A stretch of DNA of 64,000 bases from Frondihabitans sp. Leaf304 (lineage in GTDB: Bacteria; Actinomycetota; Actinomycetes; Actinomycetales; Microbacteriaceae), in contig NZ_LMNV01000002.1 in the NCBI RefSeq assembly GCF_001423105.1, positions 1,567,308-1,631,307 of the forward strand. Direction: 5' to 3'. Each line of letters begins with the position of its first letter. Positions within the stretch are counted from its first letter, which is position 1. Below the pieces are notes generated by a model. The model was not told where the DNA came from. It saw only the letters and a list, made by a program, of their open reading frames with translations, and made no database searches. Both the position numbers and the translations under genes were made by a program. Positions 1 to 8,417 of the stretch are shown in pieces.

Positions 1-27
1 CTCCGAACGACTCATCCGCCGGTGCGG

Positions 28-58
28 GAGGCAGGGCGCGCGAAGCGCGCTCGGCCTC
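28..58. terminator. Terminator-like hairpin
   Basis: The inner stem is GCGCGC-GAA-GCGCGC and an outer GAGGC/GCCTC pairing extends it. There is no T-tract. It may end a gene lying left of the window. Apart from this and the next hairpin, positions 1-204 show no convincing gene. Confidence 0.4.
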
Positions 59-109
59 TCGCGGTGTCGTGTTCTCGTCGATCTTCGTCCCCCGGGGTAG
101 CCCCGGAGA

Positions 110-134
110 GGGCGGCACAGCTCGTGTGCCGCCC
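110..134. terminator. Perfect 10-bp stem hairpin, probable terminator
   Basis: GGGCGGCACA pairs perfectly with TGTGCCGCCC around the 5-nt loop GCTCG. It sits between the window edge and the 3' end of the GH2 gene, so it could serve either side. Confidence 0.5.
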
Positions 135-204
135 GCCTCGCCCGGAGGCCGTTGCATGCCGCTCACAGTAGAAGTCGCGCCGCCGCACCGCAACTGGGGC
201 CCGC

Positions 205-288
205 CCGAATTTGAAGGAGAAACACGGGCGGGCGGCCCCCGATCCGCATGAAGTGGTTGCCGAGCGGCGGTTTCTCCTTCAAATTTGC
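205..288. repeat. PA palindromic repeat, copy 1
   Basis: The left arm GAATTTGAAGGAGAAAC and right arm GTTTCTCCTTCAAATTTGC are inverted repeats around a core containing CCGATCCGCATGA. It begins about 12 bp past the stop codon of the minus-strand beta-galactosidase. Five other copies occur at 8242, 24434, 26417, 37745 and 47386. Confidence 0.85.
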
Positions 289-300
289 ACGGGCACGCAG

Positions 301-3300
301 CTACAGCGCCGAAAGCACCAGCCTCAGCGCACGCGCTTCAGGACGCAGCGCGAACTCGGGCCACACGTCGACGCCGCACGCCCGGGAGCCGAGGCCGTTC
401 TGCGCCGCATCCACGTACAGGTGCGTGCCGGTCGACGTCGGGAGCTCGTGCGGGTGAGCGGCGCCCGCGATCTCCTCGGCGGTGTGCCGTGAGAGCGTGA
501 AGCCCGGCCGGCGCCCGGCCTCGTCGGCGAGCGCCGCGACCCGCAGCCAGGGCGAGCCTTCTGCGGCAAGGTCGAGCGATCGGAACGCCGAGCGGTGACC
601 GGTCTCTTGGGGGCGCGCGTACTGGGCGGACAGCTCGTCGATCCCGGCGGCGAACCGGCCCACCCGGGCGGCACGCATGCTGTCCGGGTACGACTCTCCC
701 GGACCGGTGCCGAACCACGACGCTTCGTCGACCGCTCCAGGAAGATCGAGGCGCATGCCGATGCGGGGCAGGATCAGATCCCACCGCGACGAGAACGCGA
801 TCGCCACGCTCAGCAGCACGTCGTCGCCGGAGGCCTCCCACGTCGTCTCGACGCTGACCGAATGGCGCGACGCCGCTGCGGCGTAGCGCGCTAGCTGCCG
901 CACCGAAGTGCCGTCCGATTCAGAACGCAGGATCCGCCGGGTCATCCGATCGAGACCGGCCGCCTCCCACAGGAGCCCCAGCGCGAACCCGGGCTCGCCG
1001 GTGCCGAAGTTCGGCGTCACCCCGGCAGAGTCGTACTGCCCGGCGTGCGAAAGAGAGTCGTTGTCGGTGGGTGCGCGGAACAGCGCGAGGGTCGGATCGG
1101 CGACCGGCCGACCGGCGAGCTCGACGAGCTCGCCACCCTCGAAGACGGCGGGGCCGAGGCGGTGCACGCCCGCGGGAAGAGCCTGCAGCGAGCGAGCGGG
1201 ACGGCTGCCGAACGTCGACCGCAGCGGCCTGGCCGACCGAAGCGGCGTCAGATCGTGCTGCCCGGCCGCGACGACGTGCCCGGCGGGAGCCCACGCGGCG
1301 TCGGCCGACGTGACGGCCTCGACGGTCAGCCAGGTCTCGCCGTCGGCGCCCACGTCGACCGTCGGCAGCGGCACGGCAACCGACGAGCCGGCTGCAATGC
1401 TCGGCACCTCGAGGGCGCCCGAAGCGACCTCGACCCCGTCGACCTCGGCGTGCCAGACGAAGCGGACATCGTCGGAGGGGCGCGAGTGGCGGTGGTTCGA
1501 GATGGTGAGGCCGGATCCTTCGCTCTCGACCGAGAACGCGAAGCGGAACGGCGCGACGACCGCCGCGTACTCGTGGAGACCCGGGGTCGGCGTCTCGTCG
1601 GAGAGGATCATGCCGTCCATCACGAAGTTGCCGTCGTGCACCACCTCGCCGAAGTCGCCGCCGTAGCCGAAGAAATCGGTGCCATCGGCCGTGCGGGTGC
1701 GGATGCCGTGGTCGCGCCACTCCCAGACGAAGCCGCCGTGCAGGCGCGGGTACCGGTCGACGAGGTCTTCGTACTGGTCGATCGCTCCGGGCCCGTTTCC
1801 CATCGCGTGCACGTACTCGCAGAGGAGGAACGGGCGCTGGCGGAGACGAGCCGACTCGGCCGCGGTCGCCCCCTGGATGAGCTCGGTGGTGTCGCTGCCG
1901 ATCGACTCCGTCTCGGGAATCGACGAGTACATGCGCGAGTAGACGTCGGTGTACGAGCCGGTGCGGTCACCCTCGTAGTGCACCGGACGCTCGGGGTCGC
2001 GGTCGTGCACCCAGGCGCTCATGGCGGCGAGGTTCGTGCCGGTGCCCGCCTCATTGCCGAGCGACCAGATGACGATGCTCGCGTGGTTCTTGTCGCGCTC
2101 GACGGTGCGCTCCATGCGGTCGACGTAGACGTCGCGCCAGCGCGGGTCGTCGCTCGGGTTGTCGACCCAGGCGTCGGCCGGACGATCCCACCAGCCCTCG
2201 AGCCCGTTCTGCGACGCTCCGCGCTCGAATCCGTGCGTCTCGAGATCGCACTCGAGCACGACCCAGAGGCCGAGCTCGTCACACAGGTCGAGCAGGCGCG
2301 GGTGCGGCGGGTAGTGGCTGGTGCGGATCGCGTTGACGTTGAAGCGCTTCATCCGCGCCAAATCGTCGCGGGCGTGCTGCTCGTCGAACACGCGCCCACG
2401 GTCGGGGTGCGACTCGTGCCGGTTCATGCCGTGGAACACGAGGCGACGGTCGTTGACCAGCAGCAGATCGCCGTCGATGCGGACCGTGCGGAAGCCGACA
2501 CGCTGGGTCACCGTCTCGCCGACGCTCGTCACGGTCGTCTCGTACAGGCGCGGCGACTCGGCCGACCAGGGCTCGGCGCCCTCCACGCTCAGCGGGACGA
2601 CCTCGGCCGGGCTCGCCCAGGTCACGTCGACTCCCAGCTCGGCGATCGTGAGCCGCACCGGGAATGCCGACTCGTCGGCACGGATCTCAGGATCCAGCGA
2701 CCCGCCGTCGCGCTCCGACCATCCGGTGCGCAGCCACACGTCGTCCAGCCCGCCCACCGGCCGCGCCACCACCGTGACTTCGCGGAAGATGCCCGGCAGC
2801 CACCACTGATCCTGATCCTCGACGTAGCTCGCGGCCGACCACTGATGCACCCGCACGGCGAGCGTGTTCCGGCCCGGCCGCAGCACGCCGGTCACGTCGA
2901 ACTCCTGCGCCAGGCGACTGCCCGCGCCCGTGCCGATCTCGACACCGTTCAGCCACACCTTGTAGGTGGACTCGACGCCGTCGAAACGAAGGAGGTGCGT
3001 GGCGGCGGCGGTCCAGGCATCGGCGCCGTCAGCACTGCCGCCGGCAGCTCCCTCGGGCTGTCCGCCGGGGATCTCGAAGTCGCGGCGGTAGTCGCCGGTG
3101 GGGTTCGCGTCGGGCACGAACGGAGGGTCGACCGGAAACGGGAACTGCACGTTCGTGTAGATCGGCGAACCGTAGCGGCCGTCGTGCCCGAGCACCCAGT
3201 GCGACGGCACGGCCATCGACTCCCAATCGTCGACGCTCGTGGCGGGATCGACGAAGGCCGTGTCTCCGGCGGCGTGCGGAAGGAGCCGGAATGCCCACTC

Positions 3301-3408
3301 ACCCGACAGATCGAGACTCGGCGCGTCGGTGTGCAGCCACGACCGTGCCGCAGCTCGGCGACCGGTGCCGGGCGTGATGGCGGTGACGTAGTCGGGGGTG
3401 CTGCTCAT
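301..3408 (-). CDS. lacZ: Beta-galactosidase, glycoside hydrolase family 2
   Basis: This 1035-residue protein hydrolyses terminal beta-galactosides such as lactose, presumably in the cytoplasm as no signal peptide is visible. The N-terminal GH2 sugar-binding region contains the typical EDQDQWW...GIFREV stretch, followed by an Ig-like domain and a TIM barrel. The acid/base Glu lies in SLGNEAGTG near residue 450 and the nucleophile Glu in LCEYVHAMGNG near residue 530. Length matches long LacZ enzymes. The start at 3408 (MSSTPDY) was chosen because GAAGGAG lies 8 nt upstream; an in-frame ATG at 3435 lacks such a site. A LacI-type operator at 3435-3450 resembles the one at the sugar importer near 33.1 kb, suggesting common control. 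A short Gly/Ala-rich insertion near residue 120 is unusual. Confidence 0.95.
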   Translation of the reverse strand: MSSTPDYVTAITPGTGRRAAARSWLHTDAPSLDLSGEWAFRLLPHAAGDTAFVDPATSVDDWESMAVPSHWVLGHDGRYGSPIYTNVQFPFPVDPPFVPDANPTGDYRRDFEIPGGQPEGAAGGSADGADAWTAAATHLLRFDGVESTYKVWLNGVEIGTGAGSRLAQEFDVTGVLRPGRNTLAVRVHQWSAASYVEDQDQWWLPGIFREVTVVARPVGGLDDVWLRTGWSERDGGSLDPEIRADESAFPVRLTIAELGVDVTWASPAEVVPLSVEGAEPWSAESPRLYETTVTSVGETVTQRVGFRTVRIDGDLLLVNDRRLVFHGMNRHESHPDRGRVFDEQHARDDLARMKRFNVNAIRTSHYPPHPRLLDLCDELGLWVVLECDLETHGFERGASQNGLEGWWDRPADAWVDNPSDDPRWRDVYVDRMERTVERDKNHASIVIWSLGNEAGTGTNLAAMSAWVHDRDPERPVHYEGDRTGSYTDVYSRMYSSIPETESIGSDTTELIQGATAAESARLRQRPFLLCEYVHAMGNGPGAIDQYEDLVDRYPRLHGGFVWEWRDHGIRTRTADGTDFFGYGGDFGEVVHDGNFVMDGMILSDETPTPGLHEYAAVVAPFRFAFSVESEGSGLTISNHRHSRPSDDVRFVWHAEVDGVEVASGALEVPSIAAGSSVAVPLPTVDVGADGETWLTVEAVTSADAAWAPAGHVVAAGQHDLTPLRSARPLRSTFGSRPARSLQALPAGVHRLGPAVFEGGELVELAGRPVADPTLALFRAPTDNDSLSHAGQYDSAGVTPNFGTGEPGFALGLLWEAAGLDRMTRRILRSESDGTSVRQLARYAAAASRHSVSVETTWEASGDDVLLSVAIAFSSRWDLILPRIGMRLDLPGAVDEASWFGTGPGESYPDSMRAARVGRFAAGIDELSAQYARPQETGHRSAFRSLDLAAEGSPWLRVAALADEAGRRPGFTLSRHTAEEIAGAAHPHELPTSTGTHLYVDAAQNGLGSRACGVDVWPEFALRPEARALRLVLSAL

Positions 3409-3434
3409 CGGTGGATCTCCTTCGATCGGGGGCA

Positions 3435-3450
3435 ATGTTTACGCTAACAT
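3435..3450. promoter_or_regulatory. LacI-family operator upstream of lacZ
   Basis: ATGTTTACGCTAACAT is a near-palindrome 27 bp upstream of the chosen lacZ start. It matches the operator at 33098-33115 (GATGTTTACGTCAACATC) between the ABC importer and its LacI-family gene. Binding by that regulator is inference. Confidence 0.7.
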
Positions 3451-3513
3451 GCCTGCGGCCGCGGGGCCGATTGCCGCCGAATGCCGGTTGCCGAGTGCCG
3501 CGTGCCGGGTACC

Positions 3514-3567
3514 GAGTGCCGCCATTTGTCGCGGCCCGCCGTCTTGCCACGGCATTAGGCGGCACTC
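3514..3567. repeat. PD palindromic repeat, copy 1
   Basis: This 54-bp unit starts GAGTGCCGCC and ends GGCGGCACTC. It is the first of three copies in the divergent gap (3409-3863) between lacZ and the aminotransferase. Fragments of the same sequence precede it from about 3467. Confidence 0.8.
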
Positions 3568-3616
3568 GCGGCCCTGCGTCACTCGGTCGCGCCTCCGCAC
3601 CGGCAGGCCGGGCACC

Positions 3617-3670
3617 GAGTGCCGCCAAATGCCGCGGCGCGCGGCCGTGGTGCGGCAATACGCGGCACTC
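3617..3670. repeat. PD palindromic repeat, copy 2
   Basis: This unit is exactly 54 bp, GAGTGCCGCCAAATGCCG at the left and CGCGGCACTC at the right. The interior is diverged from copy 1 while the ends are nearly invariant. Confidence 0.8.
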
Positions 3671-3728
3671 GGGGTCGCGCGCTGCTCTGAGGCCGAGGGG
3701 AGGCACCGCGGGGCGGGTGCCACATGCC

Positions 3729-3782
3729 GAGTGCCGCCAAATGCCGCGCGGCGCGATCGTGGCGCGACAAAAGGCGGCACTC
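3729..3782. repeat. PD palindromic repeat, copy 3
   Basis: This 54-bp unit has the same left 18 bases as copy 2 and ends GGCGGCACTC. It ends 81 bp before the aminotransferase start. Confidence 0.8.
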
Positions 3783-3863
3783 GCGGCCAGAACGGCAGAG
3801 CGACGCACCCCGCGCGACAGAACGTCGATTCCCGCCGGCGCAGGGGCCCGGCACCATGGCCCG

Positions 3864-5267
3864 ATGACGACGACGAACGACGCGCTCCTCCGCACCGACA
3901 GCGACTTCACCCCGCTCGAGGCCGCCGGTCGCGATCACCTGTGGATGCATTTCTCCCGGATGGCGCCGTTCCAGTCGAAGCCGATGCGGGTGATCGACCA
4001 CGCCGAAGGAATGTACCTGTGGGACGATCGCGGCCAGCGGATCCTCGACGGTCTTGCCGGCCTCTTCGTCGTCCAGGCCGGCCACGGCCGCCACGAACTC
4101 GCCGATGCCGCCGCCGAGCAGGCCAAGAAGCTCGCCTACTTTCCGGTGTGGGGCCATGCGAACCGGCCCGTGATCGAACTGGCGGAGCGTCTCGCGACGT
4201 ACGCACCGGGATCCTTGAATCGGGTCTTCTTCACGTCGGGCGGCGGCGAAGCCGTCGAGAGCGCGTGGAAGGTCGCGAAGCAGTACTTCAAGCTGACCGG
4301 CAAGCCGCAGAAGCACAAGGTCATCTCGCGGATGGCCGCGTACCACGGCACCACGCAGGGAGCGCTGGCGATCACCGGCCTCCCCGCGATGAAGCAGGCG
4401 TTCGAGCCGTTGACTCCGGGCGGATTCCGCGTGCCGAACACCGACTTCTACCGAGCCACAGATGAGTGGAACGGCGACGAACGAGCCTTCGGACTCTGGG
4501 CGGCCAACCGAATCGAGGAGGCAATCCTGTTCGAAGGCGCCGACACGGTGGCGGCCGTCGTGCTCGAGCCGGTGCAGAACTCGGGAGGCTGCTACACGCC
4601 GCCGCCCGGATACTTCGCTCGAGTCCGCGAGATCTGCGACAAGTACGACGTCCTGCTGGTCTCCGACGAGGTCATCTGCGCGTTCGGACGCCACGGCACC
4701 ATGTTCGCCTGCGAGAAGTTTGGCTACGAGCCCGACATCATCACCTGCGCGAAGGGCATGTCGTCGGGCTACGGACCGATCGGCGCGATGATCGCCAACG
4801 AGCGCGTGATGGAGCCCTTCTTGCACGGAACCGACTTCTTCCCGCACGGCTACACCTTTGGCGGGCACCCGGTCTCGGCGGCCGTCTCGCTGGCCAACCT
4901 CGACCTCTTCGAGCGAGAGGGCCTCAACCAGCGCGTGCTCGACAACGAGGGTGCCTTCGGGGCGACGCTGTCGAAGCTGCTCGACCTCGACATCGTCGGC
5001 GATGTGCGCGGTGACGGCTACTTCTGGGCCATCGAACTGGTCAAAGACAAAGGATCCAAGACGACGTTCGATGCGGCCGAACGCGAGCTCCTCATCAAGC
5101 AGTTCTTGCCCGGCGCGCTGATGGAGAACGGCCTCTACTGCCGGCCCGACGACCGCGCGAACCCGGTGATCCAGCTCGCGCCGCCCCTCATAGCCGGTCA
5201 GGCCGAGTTCGACGAGATGGAGCAGATCCTGCGGGCGACGCTGCTGGAGGCCGCCCGGCTGGTGTGA
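3864..5267 (+). CDS. PLP-dependent class III aminotransferase
   Basis: This 467-residue protein is a class III (omega) aminotransferase of the beta-alanine/GABA/omega-amino acid:pyruvate type. Typical signatures are VIFFTSGGGEAVESAWK-like substrate-domain sequence, LVSDEVICAFGRHG with the PLP-ring Asp, and ITCAKGMSSGYGPIGAM with the Schiff-base lysine at about residue 297. The start at 3864 gives MTTTNDALLRTDSDF, a normal N-terminus for the family, although no good ribosome site is visible. It stands alone between a repeat-filled gap and a MarR gene in the opposite direction. The amino donor cannot be fixed from sequence. Confidence 0.9.
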   Translation: MTTTNDALLRTDSDFTPLEAAGRDHLWMHFSRMAPFQSKPMRVIDHAEGMYLWDDRGQRILDGLAGLFVVQAGHGRHELADAAAEQAKKLAYFPVWGHANRPVIELAERLATYAPGSLNRVFFTSGGGEAVESAWKVAKQYFKLTGKPQKHKVISRMAAYHGTTQGALAITGLPAMKQAFEPLTPGGFRVPNTDFYRATDEWNGDERAFGLWAANRIEEAILFEGADTVAAVVLEPVQNSGGCYTPPPGYFARVREICDKYDVLLVSDEVICAFGRHGTMFACEKFGYEPDIITCAKGMSSGYGPIGAMIANERVMEPFLHGTDFFPHGYTFGGHPVSAAVSLANLDLFEREGLNQRVLDNEGAFGATLSKLLDLDIVGDVRGDGYFWAIELVKDKGSKTTFDAAERELLIKQFLPGALMENGLYCRPDDRANPVIQLAPPLIAGQAEFDEMEQILRATLLEAARLV

Positions 5268-5299
5268 GGGTGTGTGCTCGCGGGGGTGTCTCCGCCGAG

Positions 5300-5360
5300 G
5301 TCGCGTGAATCGGCCAGTGTCACAGCGCCGCGGCGCGCGACCTTGGCCGATTCGCGCGAC
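5300..5360. terminator. Long inverted repeat in convergent gap
   Basis: GTCGCGTGAATCGGCCA pairs with TTGGCCGATTCGCGCGAC with one mismatch around a GC-rich loop of about 26 bp. It lies between the ends of the aminotransferase and MarR genes and could terminate both. It may also belong to another repeat family. Confidence 0.5.
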
Positions 5361-5393
5361 GTCGCCGTGCGCCCGTCGCGGTAGCGGGCCCAG

Positions 5394-5906
5394 CTAGGCC
5401 GGGTCGGCCGGATTCGAGTCGGTGCCGAGCCGCCGAAGCAACTCGATGAGCTGCGCGCGATCCTGGCGGGTCAGCGGCGCGAGCTTCACCTCTTCTTCGG
5501 CGACGAGCTGCAGCATTGCCTGGTCGACCATCTCGCGACCGGGATCGGTCATGTGCACGAGTACGCCGCGACCGTCGTCGGGGTTCTTGCGGCGCTCGAC
5601 GAGCCCACGCTCTTCGAGTAGGTCGAGCCGATTGGTGAGCGTGCCGCTCGTGACCATCGTGATGCGGACGAGCTGGGCGGGGCTGAGCTGAAAGGGCTCG
5701 CCGGCACGTCGCAGGGCGGCGAGCACGTCGAACTCCCAGATTGCGAGGCCGGCGCTCTTGAAGGCGGCGGCTCGAACGGTGTTGAGGTTCAGCGCCACAC
5801 GGCGGAGGCGCGACATCACATCGAGGGGCGAGAAGTCGGTCTCGGGAAGCTGACCGGCCCACGCATCGATCAGGAGATCGACCTCGTCACTGCGTTCGGA
5901 TGACAT
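5394..5906 (-). CDS. MarR-family transcriptional regulator
   Basis: This 170-residue winged-helix protein shows the MarR pattern: FDVLAALRRAGEPFQLSPAQL, then the recognition helix TMVTSGTLTNRLDLLEERGLVER, the wing RRKNPDDGRGVLVHMT and a C-terminal dimerisation helix. It is divergent from the membrane protein gene at 5958 with only 51 bp between the starts, so it probably controls that gene and itself. The ligand is unknown. Confidence 0.9.
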   Translation of the reverse strand: MSSERSDEVDLLIDAWAGQLPETDFSPLDVMSRLRRVALNLNTVRAAAFKSAGLAIWEFDVLAALRRAGEPFQLSPAQLVRITMVTSGTLTNRLDLLEERGLVERRKNPDDGRGVLVHMTDPGREMVDQAMLQLVAEEEVKLAPLTRQDRAQLIELLRRLGTDSNPADPA

Positions 5907-5957
5907 GGCTCCGAGACTACTCAGTGCTTACTCGGAAGCCGCCCAGCAAGGGAGGTA

Positions 5958-6617
5958 ATGAGCCCGAAACACGCGTCGGCGAGAATCGTCAGCATGTCTC
6001 CAGAAGAGACGCGGACCGCCACTGCGCCACAAGCGCCCCCGGCCACTCCCGTCACCGTGTCTATCACCCGTATCGTCCAGTCGGATCGGATTCCCGAAGC
6101 CACCGGCTGGGTGCAGGCCGGGGTGAATCTCGCCAATCGCTATCCGGGATTCCTCGGATCGGGGTGGGTGCGTTCGCACGGCACCAGCGACGAGTGGCAC
6201 ATGCTGTATCGCTTCGCGGATCCCGACCTCCTCGACCGATGGGAATCCTCGCCCGAGCGGACTGCCTGGCTCGCCGAGGGCCGCGACCTCGTCGTCGAGT
6301 CGCGTGTCGAGAAGCGGACAGGCATCGAGGGGTGGTTCGACTCCCACGAGAACGGAGCCCGGGGCGCCGGGTCGGGTTCGGATGCCAGCGCGGTGCCGCC
6401 GCCGCGCTGGAAGCAGGCGACGAGCATCTGGGTCGGCTTCTTCCCGGTCAACCTGCTCTTCACCTACCTGACCACGCTGCTGATCCCGGGCTGGACGTCG
6501 CTGCCGATCCTGCCGAAGGTGCTGATCACGACGCTGACGCTGACGCCGATCATGGCGTACTGGGTGCTGCCGCTGGCGACGCGGCTGCTGAGGCCCTGGC
6601 TGAACGCGCCGCGCTGA
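5958..6617 (+). CDS. Antibiotic biosynthesis monooxygenase-like membrane protein
   Basis: This 219-residue protein has a ferredoxin-like ABM-type domain (about residues 30-115: VTVSITRIVQSDRIPEA, GVNLANRYPGFLGSGWVR, EWHMLYRF) followed by a linker and two hydrophobic segments (about 148-168 and 180-205). Proteins of this layout are usually annotated as antibiotic biosynthesis monooxygenases, but catalytic activity is not established. The ATG at 5958 has GGAGG only 2 nt upstream; the in-frame ATG at 5994 (MSPEETRT) is an alternative. Its promoter is shared with the divergent MarR gene. Confidence 0.7.
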   Translation: MSPKHASARIVSMSPEETRTATAPQAPPATPVTVSITRIVQSDRIPEATGWVQAGVNLANRYPGFLGSGWVRSHGTSDEWHMLYRFADPDLLDRWESSPERTAWLAEGRDLVVESRVEKRTGIEGWFDSHENGARGAGSGSDASAVPPPRWKQATSIWVGFFPVNLLFTYLTTLLIPGWTSLPILPKVLITTLTLTPIMAYWVLPLATRLLRPWLNAPR

Positions 6618-6684
6618 GGGCTCGGGAGCGCTGACGGGCGCGCGGCCTGGGCAGCCCCGGCGGCCCCGGCGGCACGGCGGCTCC

Positions 6685-6777
6685 GGCGCCAATTTGAGAG
6701 CGATCCCGGTGCCCCGCCCCATTTTTCGGCGCCGCTGCCTGGCTCACCCACCGAATCGCTCGCAAATTCGCGGCGCC
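6685..6777. repeat. 93-bp inverted repeat
   Basis: GGCGCCAATTTGAGAGCGAT at the left is mirrored by ATCGCTCGCAAATTCGCGGCGCC-type sequence at the right (two short parts: ATCGCTCGCAAATTCGC and GGCGCC). It resembles PA in its AATTTG arms but is a different sequence. It fills the gap (6618-6814) before the aldehyde dehydrogenase. Confidence 0.6.
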
Positions 6778-6814
6778 GCGGCCGAATTCGCACCCGCACG
6801 CGCGAGGATGAGGC

Positions 6815-8224
6815 ATGACCGACGCCGCTCTCACCGTCACCCGCCTGCGAGACGCGTTCGACGCGGGCCGCACCAAGCCGCTCGCCTGGCGCACGGCTCA
6901 GCTGACGGCCCTGCGCGCGTTGCTCGTCGACCACTCCGCCGACCTCGAGCAGGCGCTGTTCGACGACCTGCACAAGAACGCCGACGAGGCGCGCCTCACC
7001 GAGATCGACATCGTCGTGGCCGAGATCGACCATGCGCTGGCTCATCTGCGCGAGTGGCTGCTGCCGAAGCGCAGCCCGGTGCCGCTTCTCATCGCGCCGG
7101 CGACCGCGCGGATCGTCCGCGAGCCGCTCGGGGTCGTCCTGATCATCGCGCCGTGGAACTACCCGGTGCAGCTCCTCCTCGACCCGCTGGTGGGGGCACT
7201 CGCGGCCGGAAACTCGGTCGTGCTGAAGCCGAGCGAGTTGGCGCCGGCCACCTCGGCGACTCTCGCCCGTCTTGTCGGTGAGCACTTGGATCCTGAAGCC
7301 GTTGCCGTGATCGAGGGCGGTGCCGACGCGACGACGGAGCTGCTCGAACAGCGGTTCGACCACATCTTCTTCACCGGGGGCGAGCGCGTCGGGCGGATCG
7401 TCGCCAGGGCCGCGGCCGAGCAGCTGACACCGGTCACGCTCGAACTCGGGGGCAAGTCGCCGGTGTGGATCGACGACACGGTCGACCTGCACGTCGCCGC
7501 GAAACGCATCGCCTGGGGCAAGTTCATGAACGCGGGGCAGACCTGCGTCGCGCCCGACTACATCCTGACCACTCCCGCGCTCGCGCCCAGCCTCATCGAG
7601 GCTGTCGCGCAGGCGATCCACGGTTTCTACGGGGACGATCCGGCCGTCAGCCACAGCTACGGTCGCATCGTCTCGGACGCGCAGTTCGACAGGCTCGTCG
7701 CTCTGCTCCCGGAGAGCGGCCCCGACGGAGAGCCGACAGGCGGTGCGGTGCTCGGCGGCCGGCACCATCGCGCCACCCGGTACCTCGAACCGACCATCCT
7801 CTCGGGCGTGAGCCTCGACGACGAGATCATGCAGAACGAGATCTTCGGGCCGATCCTGCCGATCGTCGAGGTGCGCGACCTCGACGAGGCGATTCGCGTC
7901 ATCCGGTCGCGTCCGAAGCCGCTCGCCCTCTACGCGTTCACCGAGTCGGAAGAGGCGAGGCGCAGGATCCTGGAAGACACGTCGTCAGGAGCCGTCTCGT
8001 TCGGCGCTCCCTCGGCGCACCTGTCGGTCGCCGGTCTGCCGTTCGGCGGCGTCGGCACCAGCGGCATGGGCGCCTATCACGGCGAGCGCGGACTGCTGAC
8101 GTTCAGCCACGAGAAAGCCGTGCTGTCGAAGCCGCTGCACCCCGACACTCTGCGCATCGCGTACCCGCCGTTCACGCGGGGCAAGGACGCGTTCGTGCGC
8201 GGCGTGCTGGGGCGGCTGCGCTGA
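6815..8224 (+). CDS. Aldehyde dehydrogenase (NAD(P)+), class 3-like
   Basis: This 469-residue enzyme oxidises aldehydes to acids with NAD(P)+. Motifs include APWNYPVQL with the cofactor-site Asn, VLKPSELAPATS, the general base in LELGGKSPVW (Glu about 210) and the catalytic Cys in NAGQTCVAPDY (about residue 244). Its length and C-terminal VSFGAPSAHLSVAGLPFGGVGTSGMGAYHG resemble the shorter class 3/fatty aldehyde group. GAGGATGAGG precedes the ATG. A PA repeat starts 17 bp after its stop. The physiological substrate is not evident. Confidence 0.92.
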   Translation: MTDAALTVTRLRDAFDAGRTKPLAWRTAQLTALRALLVDHSADLEQALFDDLHKNADEARLTEIDIVVAEIDHALAHLREWLLPKRSPVPLLIAPATARIVREPLGVVLIIAPWNYPVQLLLDPLVGALAAGNSVVLKPSELAPATSATLARLVGEHLDPEAVAVIEGGADATTELLEQRFDHIFFTGGERVGRIVARAAAEQLTPVTLELGGKSPVWIDDTVDLHVAAKRIAWGKFMNAGQTCVAPDYILTTPALAPSLIEAVAQAIHGFYGDDPAVSHSYGRIVSDAQFDRLVALLPESGPDGEPTGGAVLGGRHHRATRYLEPTILSGVSLDDEIMQNEIFGPILPIVEVRDLDEAIRVIRSRPKPLALYAFTESEEARRRILEDTSSGAVSFGAPSAHLSVAGLPFGGVGTSGMGAYHGERGLLTFSHEKAVLSKPLHPDTLRIAYPPFTRGKDAFVRGVLGRLR

Positions 8225-8241
8225 CTCCGCCGGGCCTGCTT

Positions 8242-8326
8242 CCGAATTTGAAGGAGAAACGCGCGGCCGGCGACGAAGTCATGCGGATCGGGCGGGGTCG
8301 ACGTCGCGGATCTCCTTCCAATTTGC
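8242..8326. repeat. PA palindromic repeat, copy 2
   Basis: Arms GAATTTGAAGGAGAAAC and GGATCTCCTTCCAATTTGC flank a core reading CATGCGGATCGGGCGGGGTC, which is the reverse complement of the core in the other copies, so this copy is inverted. It lies 17 bp past the aldehyde dehydrogenase stop. Confidence 0.85.
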
Positions 8327-8417
8327 AAATGGAGCCGGAAGAGCGAGCGACGTAACGTCCCGCCGACTCGTGGTAACTATTAGGGGTGACGACCCGACGC
8401 CTCCGAAGGAATCTGCC

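Noticed and set aside
1..300. Possible tRNA or other RNA gene at the window start
   Set aside because: I found hairpins but no cloverleaf or conserved TPsiC-type sequence.
1045..3447. Long plus-strand open frame (about 800 codons) across lacZ
   Set aside because: It is antisense to a gene with intact GH2 catalytic motifs and its translation is a low-complexity Arg/Val/Asp mixture, as expected from GC-rich codon shadowing.
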